Of a stretch of DNA of 64,000 nucleotides, positions 18,185-26,934 are shown in pieces. This stretch comes from Bacillus sp. 103mf. Its GTDB lineage: Bacteria; Bacillota; Bacilli; Bacillales; Bacillaceae_G. Within the stretch, counting starts at the first letter, position 1. Each line of letters opens with the position of its first letter. The position numbers and the translations under genes were made by a program. Below the pieces are notes generated by a model. That model saw only the letters and a program-made list of their open reading frames with translations, did no database searches and was not told where the DNA came from. The stretch lies in the NCBI RefSeq assembly GCF_900116295.1, contig NZ_FPAF01000001.1:248001-312000 (forward strand). The letters are read 5' to 3'.

Positions 18185-18325
18185 ATGTTATCAGCATGTA
18201 TTATACAAGAGGGAGATGCTTACTTCTTAGTTGTTAAATTCAATGATAAATTCCTTTATCGATCCCCTATCACACCAGAATTCGTTTCATTTCTATTATT
18301 ATTAGGAATTCCAATGTGTAGCTAA
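18185..18325 (+). CDS. Small 46-residue protein, family shared with 36633
   Basis: AAGGAGGTG lies eight bases before the ATG, an excellent ribosome site. The peptide MLSACIIQEGDAYFLVVKF through LLLLGIPMCS matches the peptide at 36633-36770 in pattern: M-x-x-x-CI-x-Q near the start, FLV then EF/KF in the middle, and LG-I/V-P-x-C near the end. It ends before a strong terminator at 18356. Function unknown. The conserved Cys at both ends suggest metal or disulfide use, or redox sensing, but this is open. Confidence 0.6.
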   Translation: MLSACIIQEGDAYFLVVKFNDKFLYRSPITPEFVSFLLLLGIPMCS

Positions 18326-18355
18326 AAGTCAATCATCCGCTAATCTAAATTAACA

Positions 18356-18385
18356 AAAAGGACAAGCATTTTGCCTGTCCTTTTT
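18356..18385 (+). terminator. Rho-independent terminator
   Basis: AAAAAGGACA / TGTCCTTTTT stem after the small gene at 18185; it works in both directions. Confidence 0.7.
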
Positions 18386-18465
18386 AACAATACAGGAATT
18401 ACATATACATTATAGAATAACAAAAAAGAAATTAAGTACTATTAAAGTCCATTTTATTCAATAAA

Positions 18466-18580
18466 AAAGAGCATCCAATTAAGTGGATGCTCTCAATGTG
18501 AAAGAGAGTGTGAGTATTGAATAGGATAGCGGTTAGCTTGTCCTATACTTCAATATATGCTTGTCCTTCTCTAAATGTGA
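18466..18580. repeat. 115-base structured repeat, copy 2
   Basis: Same architecture as the copy at 16125: GAGCATCC...GTGGATGCTC hairpin, AATAGGATAGC with GCTTGTCCTAT, then ATATATGCTTGTCCTTCTC. Confidence 0.75.
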
Positions 18581-18786
18581 AAAAAAAGCACCCATTTTAG
18601 ATGCTTTAAATTCCAATACTATTTTCTTTAATTTACATACGGTATGTGAAGTTTTAGTACATACAATCTAAAAGAGCAATTGTCCTTTCGTCAAATCATC
18701 TATACTACTATCATAACAGCTATATAACCTAACAACGCCTCCTAAACTTCTTAACAATCAGTTTTCTAGATTCTACTGATAAACGA

Positions 18787-19038
18787 TTAATCCGCTTCCA
18801 TATGAGAGTCATGCATTGTTCCTTCTCTCTCTCTATCTACAAACTCAATCACGCTTTCATTTGAGGAATGGGATCGGTTTGTGTTACTTGGAAGTGTAAG
18901 TAAATATATAGGTGTTACTTTTGGCAGATGCTTATCATCGACAGATAGCATATACATACGATACTTCTTTAAAGTACACACCGCTTTCTTCACTGATTTT
19001 GTTACATCTAATTCTTTCATAATTGTCAGTAACATCAT
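18787..19038 (-). pseudogene. ArpU-type phage late regulator, fragment
   Basis: KSVKKAVCTLKKYRMYMLSV and PKVTPIYLLTLPSNTNRSHS match the N-terminal half of ArpU-family regulators of phage late (lysis) genes, which are near 140 residues long. The C-terminal DNA-binding half is missing: the frame ends soon after VIEFVDRERE. Its place between the structural/lysis remnants and the integrase remnant mirrors the order in the right-hand prophage, where a sigma-like regulator sits at 50305. Confidence 0.6.
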
Positions 19039-19201
19039 TGGAAGGCCCTATTAGTTTTTTTATTATTGGATCCAATTCTATATCTTTTGTACGACTAGTC
19101 TATTGAAATAGTGTTAATTTTTATTTCTAAGGAAAAAGGATTATTTTATTAAAATTGAGCTTAAATTAAAATAACATTTTTTCACAAAAAGGAAATTAAT
19201 G

Positions 19202-19207
19202 TATAAT
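19202..19207 (+). promoter_or_regulatory. Possible -10 box for the gene at 19238
   Basis: TATAAT, with TTTTCA 17 bases upstream (19179-19184) as a weak -35. It lies about 30 bases before the start codon of a small membrane protein. Confidence 0.4.
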
Positions 19208-19237
19208 TAATTTAACCAAAATTTAGGAGTGTCGGAC

Positions 19238-19402
19238 ATGCCAGATACATTGAGACTCATTATTTTTATCCTTGCAGGAATTAGTGCATTTTTCGCTTTA
19301 ATAAGGGAATTTAAAAAGCCACAGAAAAACATATTCCTAATATTCTTTGAATTTTTAATTCTTATAGGAGTCACATGGTTAATAATAAAAACTTTAGTAT
19401 GA
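19238..19402 (+). CDS. Small two-segment membrane protein
   Basis: 54 residues: MPDTLRLIIFILAGISAFFA, a short basic loop REFKKPQK, then IFLIFFEFLILIGVTWLIIK. TTAGGAGTG precedes the ATG by seven bases, and a TATAAT box lies upstream, so it is probably a real gene. It could be a small phage or toxin-type membrane peptide. Unknown function. Confidence 0.55.
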   Translation: MPDTLRLIIFILAGISAFFALIREFKKPQKNIFLIFFEFLILIGVTWLIIKTLV

Positions 19403-19511
19403 CTTCCCTAATAAACATTCCACTTGAATAAATCTTAATATTCCGTCAATACTATAGACAGGCGATAGCCAGAACTCATTCAGAATCAGTTTTTCTCCAA
19501 CTCCCTGAGCC

Positions 19512-19540
19512 GAGCAGTTAGTTTTTGCTAGCTGCTCTTT
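19512..19540 (-). terminator. GCAGTTAGT-type hairpin, family member 3
   Basis: GAGCAGTTAG, TTTTTGCT and AGCTGCTC form a stem at the 3' end of the small minus-strand gene at 19539. Confidence 0.5.
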
Positions 19541-19694
19541 AGCTTTTATCCTCCATATAAAACTCAGCAACGGGTTCAATTAAGTTAACTAAAGTTTTAA
19601 TTACTTCTTTCGGATCTTTATTTTCTTCAGCTACATTTTCAATATGTAATTTCAACTCTTCGAACAATTCGTAATTCATCAGCGCTTTATTCAT
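19539..19694 (-). CDS. Small acidic helical protein (51 residues)
   Basis: From ATG 19694: MNKALMNYELFEELKLHIEN, then KDPKEVIKTLVNLIEPVAEF and MEDKS. It looks like an amphipathic helical protein with no membrane segment. A second in-frame ATG at 19679 is possible; neither has a clear ribosome site. Its 3' end overlaps the hairpin at 19512-19540. Function unknown, probably phage-derived. Confidence 0.45.
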   Translation of the reverse strand: MNKALMNYELFEELKLHIENVAEENKDPKEVIKTLVNLIEPVAEFYMEDKS

Positions 19695-19813
19695 ATTTAT
19701 AAGAAGGCGTTTTTATATGACTCACTATCAAATAAGCTCTTTAATATTCATCACTTTAGTACCACTTTTTTTAGCTATCACTCTGATAACCGGTAAATGT
19801 GGTTACTTTTTTT

Positions 19814-19843
19814 GAAACTTATATGAATAACGTATTGGAGTAA
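19814..19843 (+). pseudogene. Last ten codons of a glnA-site integrase
   Basis: ETYMNNVLE and a stop, against EAYMNDVLG at the end of the integrase at 55345. It lies the same short distance before a glnA-type attachment repeat (19896) as the complete gene does before 56547. All upstream integrase sequence is gone. Confidence 0.6.
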
Positions 19844-19895
19844 ATATAATTTTTTTGTGGCTGGATGAGCTTTATCGCATTGAAAAGTGTTTTAG

Positions 19896-19999
19896 CCACA
19901 AAAAGAAAAAAGTCCCGATACCAGTAGTATCAATGCCTTTCACTCTTAGTAAAGAGTCATATATTGATCGCGTTCCCATTGATAGACTTGCGTACGGAA
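19896..19999. other. glnA-type attachment site, copy A (att)
   Basis: 104 bases matching the glnA 3' end and terminator at 56547-56650 with about ten differences. Read on the minus strand it encodes [17 protein letters not shown] and a stop, the last residues of glutamine synthetase, followed by its terminator hairpin. No glnA sequence lies to its right, so this is a duplicated attachment site and not a gene end. Confidence 0.88.
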
Positions 20000-20132
20000 T
20001 AAATTGGTGCAAATAGATAAAAACTCATTTTTCTATGCGAAAATGAGTTTTTAGAAGAGGTTACCTTATCAAAAAATAAGCCCTATGCAAAATAAGAAAA
20101 TTGTATTTTCGACTTAATAAAATACTCATTGG

Positions 20133-20289
20133 ATAAAGTGAAACTTCCGTCAGTGGGGGTTTTCTTTACCCCCCACTGATGGAAAGACCGCCCAATCGGG
20201 CTTTTTACGGGCAGTTATCCCCACCTATCTTCTTTGCTTCTCTCTGAATCTTGAGGTGGGGGTCTTATTGCCCGTTAATGCGGGATAAA
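20133..20289 (-). repeat. bcr1-type repeat, copy 2, with ATAAA flanks
   Basis: 147 bases (20138-20284) flanked by ATAAA at 20133 and 20285. It shares the same blocks as the copy at 11910, including CCGCCCAATCGGGC and CCGTTAATGCGGG. The CTTCC..CAGTGGGGG hairpin differs from copy 1 by matching changes on both sides, which hints at a conserved structure. Confidence 0.88.
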
Positions 20290-20302
20290 GTGATTCCTAA
20301 TA

Positions 20303-20365
20303 TTATTTTTTACAGTGGCAACGTTTCTTTTTGTTTTTGCAACCACATTTATGTTTTTTGCACAT
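20303..20365 (-). CDS. Tiny Cys/Lys-rich peptide (20 residues)
   Basis: MCKKHKCGCKNKKKRCHCKK, preceded by GAGGTG at a suitable distance. Five Cys and ten Lys in 20 residues suggest metal binding or nucleic-acid binding, if it is made at all. It is adjacent to bcr1 copy 2. So short a frame could be chance, but the composition and ribosome site argue for a gene. Confidence 0.4.
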   Translation of the reverse strand: MCKKHKCGCKNKKKRCHCKK

Positions 20366-20682
20366 GTTTTTCACCTCTTCTCTTTTAGATTTCAATATAC
20401 GATATGCATGTCTGAATTAAAATGCATCAACTTGTCCCCAGAAAAAATATAATTGAATATTTAGCCTGGCCATATCGAAATGATATTTTTACGTATAAAC
20501 TATCTTATATCTTAAAAATTGTTGGTCATAATTGAATTAAAGGCTTTAGGCTTCAGAAATTCTTTAGTACATCTTGTTTAAGAATAAGTATTTAGTCCAA
20601 GCCTTTTCTCCGTAATATGAATATTTTACTAGAGAGAACTAGTTATATAAGTCATAATTATATATGGAAAGAAGGTTTTTTT

Positions 20683-21108
20683 ATGTCTTCAAATAGTTGC
20701 CACTCAAATGACTCCAAAAGCAACTTATGTAACGAATTTGCGAGGATCTTAAATGGATCTGGAATGGTTACTCCAGAAGGGGTATGCTTAGTACAAAAAT
20801 TTCGTAATATCAGATTTACTATTCTTGGACGTAGAACAAAATCCCCGCTAGTTAACCCTCAATTTTTCTCGTTTGAAGATGTCGATCGTAATGGCAATGC
20901 TTTGAACTTAGGCGAAACCGTTCTTTTACAAGAAGAGGTTAACCCGTTATTAACTGAACTTCGAAAAAGAAACATTATAGTTACGGCACTTCATAATCAT
21001 TGGTTATTTGAAGAGCCACGAGCTATGTATATGCATTTTGAATCCATTGAACCACCATTAGAGTTTGCTAGAAAAATAAGAGAAGCATTTAAAGTATTAA
21101 AAGCATAA
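20683..21108 (+). CDS. DUF1259-type protein
   Basis: 141 residues from the ATG at 20683, with GAAAGAAGG upstream; the longer frame from 20617 has no site. The core TALHNHWLFEEPRAMYMHFE is the signature of the DUF1259 (LpqO-like) domain, which in longer relatives is repeated twice. Here one copy is present: ILNGSGMVTPEGVCLVQKF opens it and FAREIREAF-like helices (actual FARKIREAFKVLKA) close it. The His residues of HNHW suggest a metal site. Function is not known. It is probably cargo, not phage. Confidence 0.75.
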   Translation: MSSNSCHSNDSKSNLCNEFARILNGSGMVTPEGVCLVQKFRNIRFTILGRRTKSPLVNPQFFSFEDVDRNGNALNLGETVLLQEEVNPLLTELRKRNIIVTALHNHWLFEEPRAMYMHFESIEPPLEFARKIREAFKVLKA

Positions 21109-21214
21109 TCTAATTTTATTTCTATTAGGGCGGAATTTAAGTCACTCCTCCCTATTTCTTTGTTTCTATAACATAATATCTCTAACTTGTCTTCATTAAA
21201 ATACGTTCTGTTTA

Positions 21215-21550
21215 TTATCTAAGCCAATTCACATAAAACTCATCAAAATACATCCAGCCTTCAACGCCTTCACCCACAACATAAATCCAGTCAGCGTATC
21301 GATAATGTACTTCATAAGCAGAACGTTTTGTAATTTTATTTATAAGAGCATCACCAGTACTTGCACCTTTTCTAAGGTTGATATCAATACCATTTATTCA
21401 AACGATACCTTTGTCTTTCCCGTCTTTATTAATTTTTTCTACATCATCACGAACTCAATTGTTTTCCGCAATTTTATACCAGAAATGAGAGTCGTCATGG
21501 TGCCTAGCAAAGTAAATATAACCACTATATTTAGCTTGTTTCGCTAAATA
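21215..21550 (-). pseudogene. Endolysin SH3 domain remnant
   Basis: The minus strand matches the last 110 codons of the endolysin at 42787 (for example NLRKGASTGDALINKITKRS and YVVGEGVEGWMYFDE), but two conserved Trp codons have become TGA. The N-terminal catalytic domain is gone. It marks the lysis module of the middle, decayed prophage unit, near its left attachment site. Confidence 0.75.
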
Positions 21551-21830
21551 TCCAACGATTCATCTACTTCCTCGGCCGTGCGAACACAATATAACAAAAA
21601 CAATCCATATACGATGATTAACATTAACAAGATCATGCGCTTACTCCTTATCACTTACTATCTTTTAGTCGATTCATATATTGTTAGTTTAGCTATTATG
21701 CTTCAATGTAAACATTCATTTCCCTTACATCCACCTTACATTGTTGTAAGACACTCACCCCTTATCTTCTCTTAACAACAAATAAGGCGCTGTACCAATA
21801 ATGGCAGCGCCTAAAATAATTACTTTTGGT

Positions 21831-22028
21831 TTATTCACTTTCCTCTTCATCATTCCAACCTATTTTTAATGTAATAAATATTGAAATACACGCTATAACA
21901 ATTGAAGATACACTAGCCGCTATTTTAGAGTCTATATCATAATACCAAGCTGTAAAAAATATTATTATTGTAAATAGTATTCCTGACAATACAAGCCAAT
22001 CTTTAACTAACTCCTTTTTCTTGTTCAG
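21831..22028 (-). CDS. Small two-segment phage membrane protein
   Basis: 65 codons: KKKELVKDWLVLSGILFTII, then FFTAWYYDIDSKIAASV, IVIACISIFITLKIGW and an acidic tail NDEEESE. GGGGGTGGAG lies eight bases before a CTG at 22026, the only possible start, so the original start (perhaps TTG) may be mutated. Two membrane helices and the place near an endolysin remnant suggest a holin-like role. A degraded copy is at 14732. Confidence 0.45.
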   Translation of the reverse strand: MNKKKELVKDWLVLSGILFTIIIFFTAWYYDIDSKIAASVSSIVIACISIFITLKIGWNDEEESE

Positions 22029-22181
22029 AGATTCTCCACCCCCAAAATATATTCAATTTTAAACTTTTATCTTCAAATCATCATAAGTAATTTATTTCCA
22101 TATAACAAACCACAATCTTTTTATTTCAAATACTAATTTTGTCCCATTCTCGTTCATTGTGTAATTTCTACATAATAAACA

Positions 22182-22294
22182 AGAGCATCCGAACCAGTGG
22201 ATGCTCTCAATGTGACAAGGAGTGTGGGTATTGAATAGAATAAGCGATTAGCTTGTCCTATACTCTAATATATGCTCGTCCTTCTCAAAATGTG
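22182..22294. repeat. 115-base structured repeat, copy 3
   Basis: GAGCATCCGAACCAGTGGAT starts it, TAAGC/GCTTG and ATAG/CTAT form the second hairpin, and ATATATGCTCGTCCTTCTCA is the tail. Bases 22295-22557 hold no gene I can support. Confidence 0.75.
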
Positions 22295-22557
22295 ACAAAA
22301 GCACCCGTTTTGGATACTGTTGCTGTTTCACTTTTTTGCTATTGTCATTTTCATATCAATGAGACACCTGGTTCAATCTCCCTGTATGATTTCGAGCTTT
22401 TCTCAATCACTGCACAATAGACTATTAGCTACACACTCAGCGTTCAGTAACCGGAAGAAGAATAACCCTATACATTTTTATATCTATTAACGTATCAAAA
22501 GGTGCTGGAACTATTTTATATCTAGGGAAAAATTTTATATGCTTCTTGATACTTCTA

Positions 22558-24096
22558 TTAGAATAAGCCGCGCTTTCCCATCCTTTTAATTAAATATGAG
22601 ATACCTTCTATGTGATCACCTACTATTCTTGTTGTAGATGGAGGTAATTCTCCTTTATTTTTAGCAAAATGTTTATCTGGCCGAATTTTATTCATTTGAT
22701 CTACTTCTACACGGTGAACATTTTTAACATTGTATCCGTCTAGAATTGTTTTCATTTGACTATACACGGGTGAAACAAGTGTCTCAAAACCAATTTCATC
22801 AATACATTTTTTACTAAATGCATGAGGTATAGCTGTTGTTGAACCAATTCCTAAGTCCTTACGATCACATGCCAAATTAATTGCATACTTGCAAGCTGTA
22901 ACAATATGAAACGGAAAACGATAAGCCAAATAATGTTCTAAATTATTTAATGCCAAGTCAACACCATGTTGGACCTCATAAATAAATGGTAATAAATCAG
23001 TTGCAGGAATAACAAAGTCTCCATCAATAAAAAGCAAAATATCTCCTTTAGCAAAATATGCACCAACAGCGCGACCAGTATCATTCCCAAGTTCTTCTTC
23101 ATAAACAATAATAGTCGCTCCATAGCTTTTGGCAACCTCTGCTGTTTTATCTGTTGTTCCATTCACTACAATAATAATTTCAAAAGGATCTATCTTTCGA
23201 ACTTCTTTAATGATAGCTCCTATTACATTTTCTTCATTTTGTACGGGAATAATAATAGATACTTGTTTTCCTCCATAGTTCTGAGATCGTTTTCCCCAAC
23301 CGCCAATGATTTTAGGCATATACTCTTGCTTTTTTAATTTTAAACCTTCTACAATATCTCGTTTTCTATCTCCATCTGAATAATTAGCTCTTGGATGTTG
23401 AACATCCTTAAACCATGCAGCCATTGCTTCAATATGGTTACCTATAATCCGTTTTTCTGAAACAGAAAGAGTTTTAGCAGTATTTAAATGTTGCTGAGTA
23501 CTAAAACGATTAACTGAAATAACGTCTATTTGCATATTATTAAAAATCCGGAATTTTTGTTGAATAATTCTTAAATGAGCTAAAGTTGGGTTTGCTAAAC
23601 TATCAGCTCCAATTTTATCAATCACCTCTTTTGTCATTGCATTGGGAACAGACACTAATGAATCGATTCCTAAATCAGAACGATGAAAAAAACGATTAGT
23701 AACTTGTCGCCAAATAGTCGTTGAATGAGGTATTTGTCTTTTATAGAATATATAGTTTAAGTTGTTTAATACTACATCTGTTTTTCTCTCCATTAATGGT
23801 TTAAGAAATTGTTCTAATGTAGCAGGATCAATTGTAAAGTCGGCATCGACAAATAATAAAATATCACCTTTTGCTTCCTTTGCACCTATTGCACGACCTA
23901 CATTATGTCCAAGTGGTTCATCATAAATTAATACCCTACAATGATTATCCTTTGCAATTTCAACAGATTTATCATTACATCCATTAGCAACAACAATAAT
24001 TTCAAAAGGGTTTAGTTGTTGATATGTTTGTAAAACGTCTTGCAATGTTTTTTCTTCATTGTAAACAGGAATAATAATGGATAGTTTTTTACACAT
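22558..24096 (-). CDS. Tandem-domain glycosyltransferase (two family 2 domains)
   Basis: 512 residues made of two homologous halves. Half 1 starts KLSIIIPVYNEEKTLQDVLQ with DILLFVDADF; half 2 starts VSIIIPVQNEENVIGAIIKE with DILLFIDGDF. Both have FEIIVV.NG and GRAIGA/GRAVGA segments and end in IIGNHIEAM / IVGDHIEGI. The second half has DGD instead of DAD at the metal motif. No membrane helix is seen. It is likely a cytosolic enzyme that builds a glycan with two linkages, or a duplicated transferase with one dead half. It has no operon partner, so it is probably cargo. Confidence 0.85.
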   Translation of the reverse strand: MCKKLSIIIPVYNEEKTLQDVLQTYQQLNPFEIIVVANGCNDKSVEIAKDNHCRVLIYDEPLGHNVGRAIGAKEAKGDILLFVDADFTIDPATLEQFLKPLMERKTDVVLNNLNYIFYKRQIPHSTTIWRQVTNRFFHRSDLGIDSLVSVPNAMTKEVIDKIGADSLANPTLAHLRIIQQKFRIFNNMQIDVISVNRFSTQQHLNTAKTLSVSEKRIIGNHIEAMAAWFKDVQHPRANYSDGDRKRDIVEGLKLKKQEYMPKIIGGWGKRSQNYGGKQVSIIIPVQNEENVIGAIIKEVRKIDPFEIIIVVNGTTDKTAEVAKSYGATIIVYEEELGNDTGRAVGAYFAKGDILLFIDGDFVIPATDLLPFIYEVQHGVDLALNNLEHYLAYRFPFHIVTACKYAINLACDRKDLGIGSTTAIPHAFSKKCIDEIGFETLVSPVYSQMKTILDGYNVKNVHRVEVDQMNKIRPDKHFAKNKGELPPSTTRIVGDHIEGISYLIKRMGKRGLF

Positions 24097-24565
24097 AAAA
24101 ATCCTTTCTTATGAATTTATTTGTATGTTTTTCATCTTATTATATATATGCCTGACCTCGTTTTTTTGTGTAAAAAATTATATTACAACTAAAGTGTATA
24201 CTTACAACAATCTAATAAAAAAAGTAAGGTATTTGGGATCTTGCTTTTTGTAGAAATTTGATCCATACATATTCCCTGTTCTTCCACATCTAATGCATAT
24301 TGTTTTAACACTATTCCAAAGGTATGAACTTAGGATGTTAGACAGCTTATGACTGATCAATCTCACTTTTACTCAAAACAGTAAATCTCGTAAAATACAT
24401 TTATTTTTCGTTTTAAGACGTTTTATCACTTTCTAGACCAATGGCATTCAAATATAAAAATAACGTCAATTTACTGTATTTCTAACAACCATTTTAATGT
24501 CGTAATATGTCGATTGATAATCCAAACAGCTTTTTTCATTTCTTGAACTCACATCATGTATAATT

Positions 24566-24680
24566 TTACAAAATATGCACATGCTACAAACAGGCAACTC
24601 CTTGTATTGCAACTTTATTTGCCTATCTGTCCTCCCCCTCGAGGATGAGCAGTTAGCTTTTGCTGACTGCCTTTTTTCGT
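24566..24680. repeat. 115-base repeat ending in a GCAGTTAGC hairpin, copy 1
   Basis: Starts near CACATGCTACAAACAGGC and runs through CCTCCCCCTCGAGGA to the hairpin GAGCAGTTAGCTTTTGCTGA and its T-run. A second copy is at 27827-27940. Confidence 0.7.
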
Positions 24681-24757
24681 ATAACGTTTCATCATCAACA
24701 CATACTACGAATAAGCTATATCGTAGCGACAGTCATTCCTGAATCCTCTTTTCAACC

Positions 24758-24787
24758 AAGCAGTTGGCTTTTGCTAGCTACTCTTTT
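24758..24787 (+). terminator. GCAGTTGGC-type hairpin, family member 5
   Basis: AAGCAGTTGGCTTTTGCTAG then CTACTCTTTT; stem and T-run like the other members of the family. Confidence 0.5.
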
Positions 24788-25226
24788 ATTAAGAAAATAA
24801 GACCTTTAATCTTTCTTACATATTTTCTAAAGAGAATGCACATGTTATCTATAGGCCGTTCGAACTAGCGGCTTCACTCTTTTTTGCAATGAGGAAACCA
24901 ACTTATCTAATTGGGAAACCCATTGAACCCACAGGCAGGCAAGGAATCTTTGCCTGCTATTTTTTGTATAGCTTTTTTGATTTGAATCATACTATTCATG
25001 AACCAGTTTACCAATACAAGTCATTTGAGCGTTTTGAAAATCTACTTAAGTTATTTTTCTCCTCATAGGACAATCAATTTAGCTTCTCTTATTTGCATTT
25101 AAATCTACATTTTTCATTTTCCTATTCTCTATATTTAAAATTTATTTTTTTGTATTAAATACAAAAGTTTGTAACATTATAAAGATGTTCCTCACTAATA
25201 TGTGAGCACAAAAGGAGGATTTTAAA

Positions 25227-25760
25227 ATGGACAAACGAACAGAGAAAAAAGTTGAAGCCGTGGCACGTAAAGCTGCTGATTTGGAAGTTTCACAAGAATT
25301 AACTAGCCTTAAAAATCAAATTCAACAGTTACAACATTCTTTATCTCAAGCTTCTCAAGGGCAACAACAAGGACAGCAACCACAGCAAGGGTTACAACAG
25401 GCTAATCAACTAATGCAACAACTTCAGCAGTTTAGCCAACAATCTCAACAACAAATGCAACAAGCTGATCAACAATTACAGCAAACTATTCAACAAGCTA
25501 TTCAAACACTAAATCAAGGATTACAGTATCTACAGGCTAATCAAACACTAAGCCAAGTAAATCAAGCTATTTCTCAGGCTCAATCACAAATAGGTGGTCA
25601 ACCTGGACAGCAAATGGGCGGCCAACAAGGGCAACAAATGGGTAACCAACAAGGACAACAAATGGGTAACCAACAAGGACAACAAATGGGTAACCAACAA
25701 GGGCAACAAATGGGTAACCAACAAGGGCAACAAATGAGCAATCAACAACAATTTCATTAA
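25227..25760 (+). CDS. Gln-rich protein with tandem GQQMGNQQ repeats
   Basis: 177 residues. AAAGGAGG lies eight bases before the ATG. Residues 1-35 are charged and helical (TEKKVEAVARKAADLEVSQE). Residues 35-120 are a Gln-rich coiled coil. Residues 125-172 repeat the octamer GQQMGNQQ about six times; the DNA repeats in 24-base steps at about 25610-25740. No signal peptide or membrane segment. Such repeats change length by slippage. It may be a spore or aggregation-type protein; I do not know the family. Confidence 0.7.
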   Translation: MDKRTEKKVEAVARKAADLEVSQELTSLKNQIQQLQHSLSQASQGQQQGQQPQQGLQQANQLMQQLQQFSQQSQQQMQQADQQLQQTIQQAIQTLNQGLQYLQANQTLSQVNQAISQAQSQIGGQPGQQMGGQQGQQMGNQQGQQMGNQQGQQMGNQQGQQMGNQQGQQMSNQQQFH

Positions 25761-25892
25761 AACTTCTTCTAGCAACACAAGAAATAGTAAGTTTTCTCTA
25801 ACTTATATAAAAACGAGAAAATTCCAATTTCTTTTTGTTAACTACTATTAACATTAGACAAAATTATGCAAATTATTACAAGAGCACTTATT

Positions 25893-26375
25893 GAACTGTA
25901 CCCCGAATCGTGGACACTTAAAAAAAGTCCATGATTCGGGGTTTTTGTATATTTTGATAAGCATTCCTCGTTATAATGGAGACAATGATAGAAGTGAGGT
26001 ACAGAAAATGAGTAAAATTATTTTTAACGAAAGCTAAATGAAACAACTAGAGAAGAATGAAAATGTATTAAAAGTATCAGAACGTTCGATTAGCTATTGT
26101 CCAGATTTTAAGATAAAAGCTGTGAAAGAAAATCAAAAAGGAAAAGGTCCAAATCAAATCTTTTTAGAGAATGGATTCGACTTGGACATCATCGGTGAGA
26201 AAAAACCTAATCAATGTTTAAAACGTTGGAGAAAGACATATGAACAATTTGGTGAAGAAGGTTTTTATACAGAGCGTCGTGGAAAAGGAAGTACAGGGTG
26301 TCCTTCTACAAGATTATTATCATCTGATGAGAAGCTAAAGAAAGCCGAAGCCCGTATTCATCCTTTTTTACATAA
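25893..26375 (+). mobile_element. IS3-family type insertion sequence, 5' fragment
   Basis: Starts near TGTACCCCGAATCGTGGAC. A transposase ORF A follows from ATG 26008. It has a stop at 26035 (NES then TAA), and then continues in frame: MKQLEKNENVLKVSERSISY, PDFKIKAVKENQKGKGPNQI, CLKRWRKTYEQFGEEGF. This is the helix-turn-helix region of IS3-type ORF A. It breaks off after KKAEARI, where a 115-base repeat is fused to it. ORF B and the right end are absent, so it cannot move by itself. Confidence 0.75.
25901..25947 (+). terminator. Strong hairpin at IS left end
   Basis: CCCCGAATCGTGGAC (25901) pairs with GTCCATGATTCGGGG (25927), then TTTTTG. It is a likely terminator shielding the transposase from outside transcription. 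Confidence 0.65.
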
Positions 26376-26500
26376 TAAAAAGAGCAATCCATCTAGTGGA
26401 TGCTCTCAATGTGTTAAGAAGTGTTGATATTGAATAGAAAAGGTGATTACATTGTCTCTTCCCTATACTTCAATATATGCTCGCCCTTCTCAAAATGTGA
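26376..26500. repeat. 115-base structured repeat, copy 4, fused to IS remnant
   Basis: AGAGCAATCCATCTAGTGGA starts the first hairpin. The second stem is weaker than in other copies. The tail ATATATGCTCGCCCTTCTCA is conserved. The junction with the transposase reading frame suggests the repeat inserted into, or recombined with, the IS. The rest up to 26930 contains only AT-rich sequence and a weak hairpin near 26507-26525. Confidence 0.7.
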
Positions 26501-26934
26501 AAAAGCAACTATACACAGTTGCCCTTTCATTAAATCTTTATACTATTACTATAAATAAGGTATGTGAAATTTTATCCTTCTCTCAATCACTTAATGTTGA
26601 TATATTCCGCTGCACGTCAATCGATACGACATCAAGTGATAGCAAAAATTTTCCCAACCATGTTCCGGATTAAAGAAAATAGGTTCCTATAACTCATAAG
26701 GAACACTTTATCCAAATACAGTAATTATCTCTCATAGAATATACTGTTACAAAAAATTTATTCTTATAAATAACACATATATTTCAATTAACATACTCCA
26801 TTATTACCAGTATTTTTAATAATAGAAATTAAAGATATTTATCCTAATTTCAACTCAAATGGATTTATATATTTTTAAAAGAATATTATCTAAAGGAACT
26901 GGAGACATTACTAAATATGAAAGGAGGGAAAACT

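Larger units (their letters stand above)
24097..25226. other. 1.1 kb without a gene, rich in hairpins
   Basis: Holds a 115-base repeat (24566-24680), two GCAGTTxGC-type hairpins and a terminator at 24935-24967 (GCAGGCAA / TTGCCTGC then TATTTTTT). No frame here has a ribosome site or coding look. Confidence 0.6.

Noticed and set aside
25600-25745. CRISPR-like array
   Set aside because: The tandem units are contiguous 24-base coding repeats without spacers. No CRISPR array or cas gene was seen in the window.
25584-25778. Minus-strand Leu-rich frame
   Set aside because: Mirror of the Gln-rich repeat gene.
26443-26673. 76-codon plus-strand frame
   Set aside because: It starts inside the 115-base repeat, has no ribosome site and no recognisable composition.
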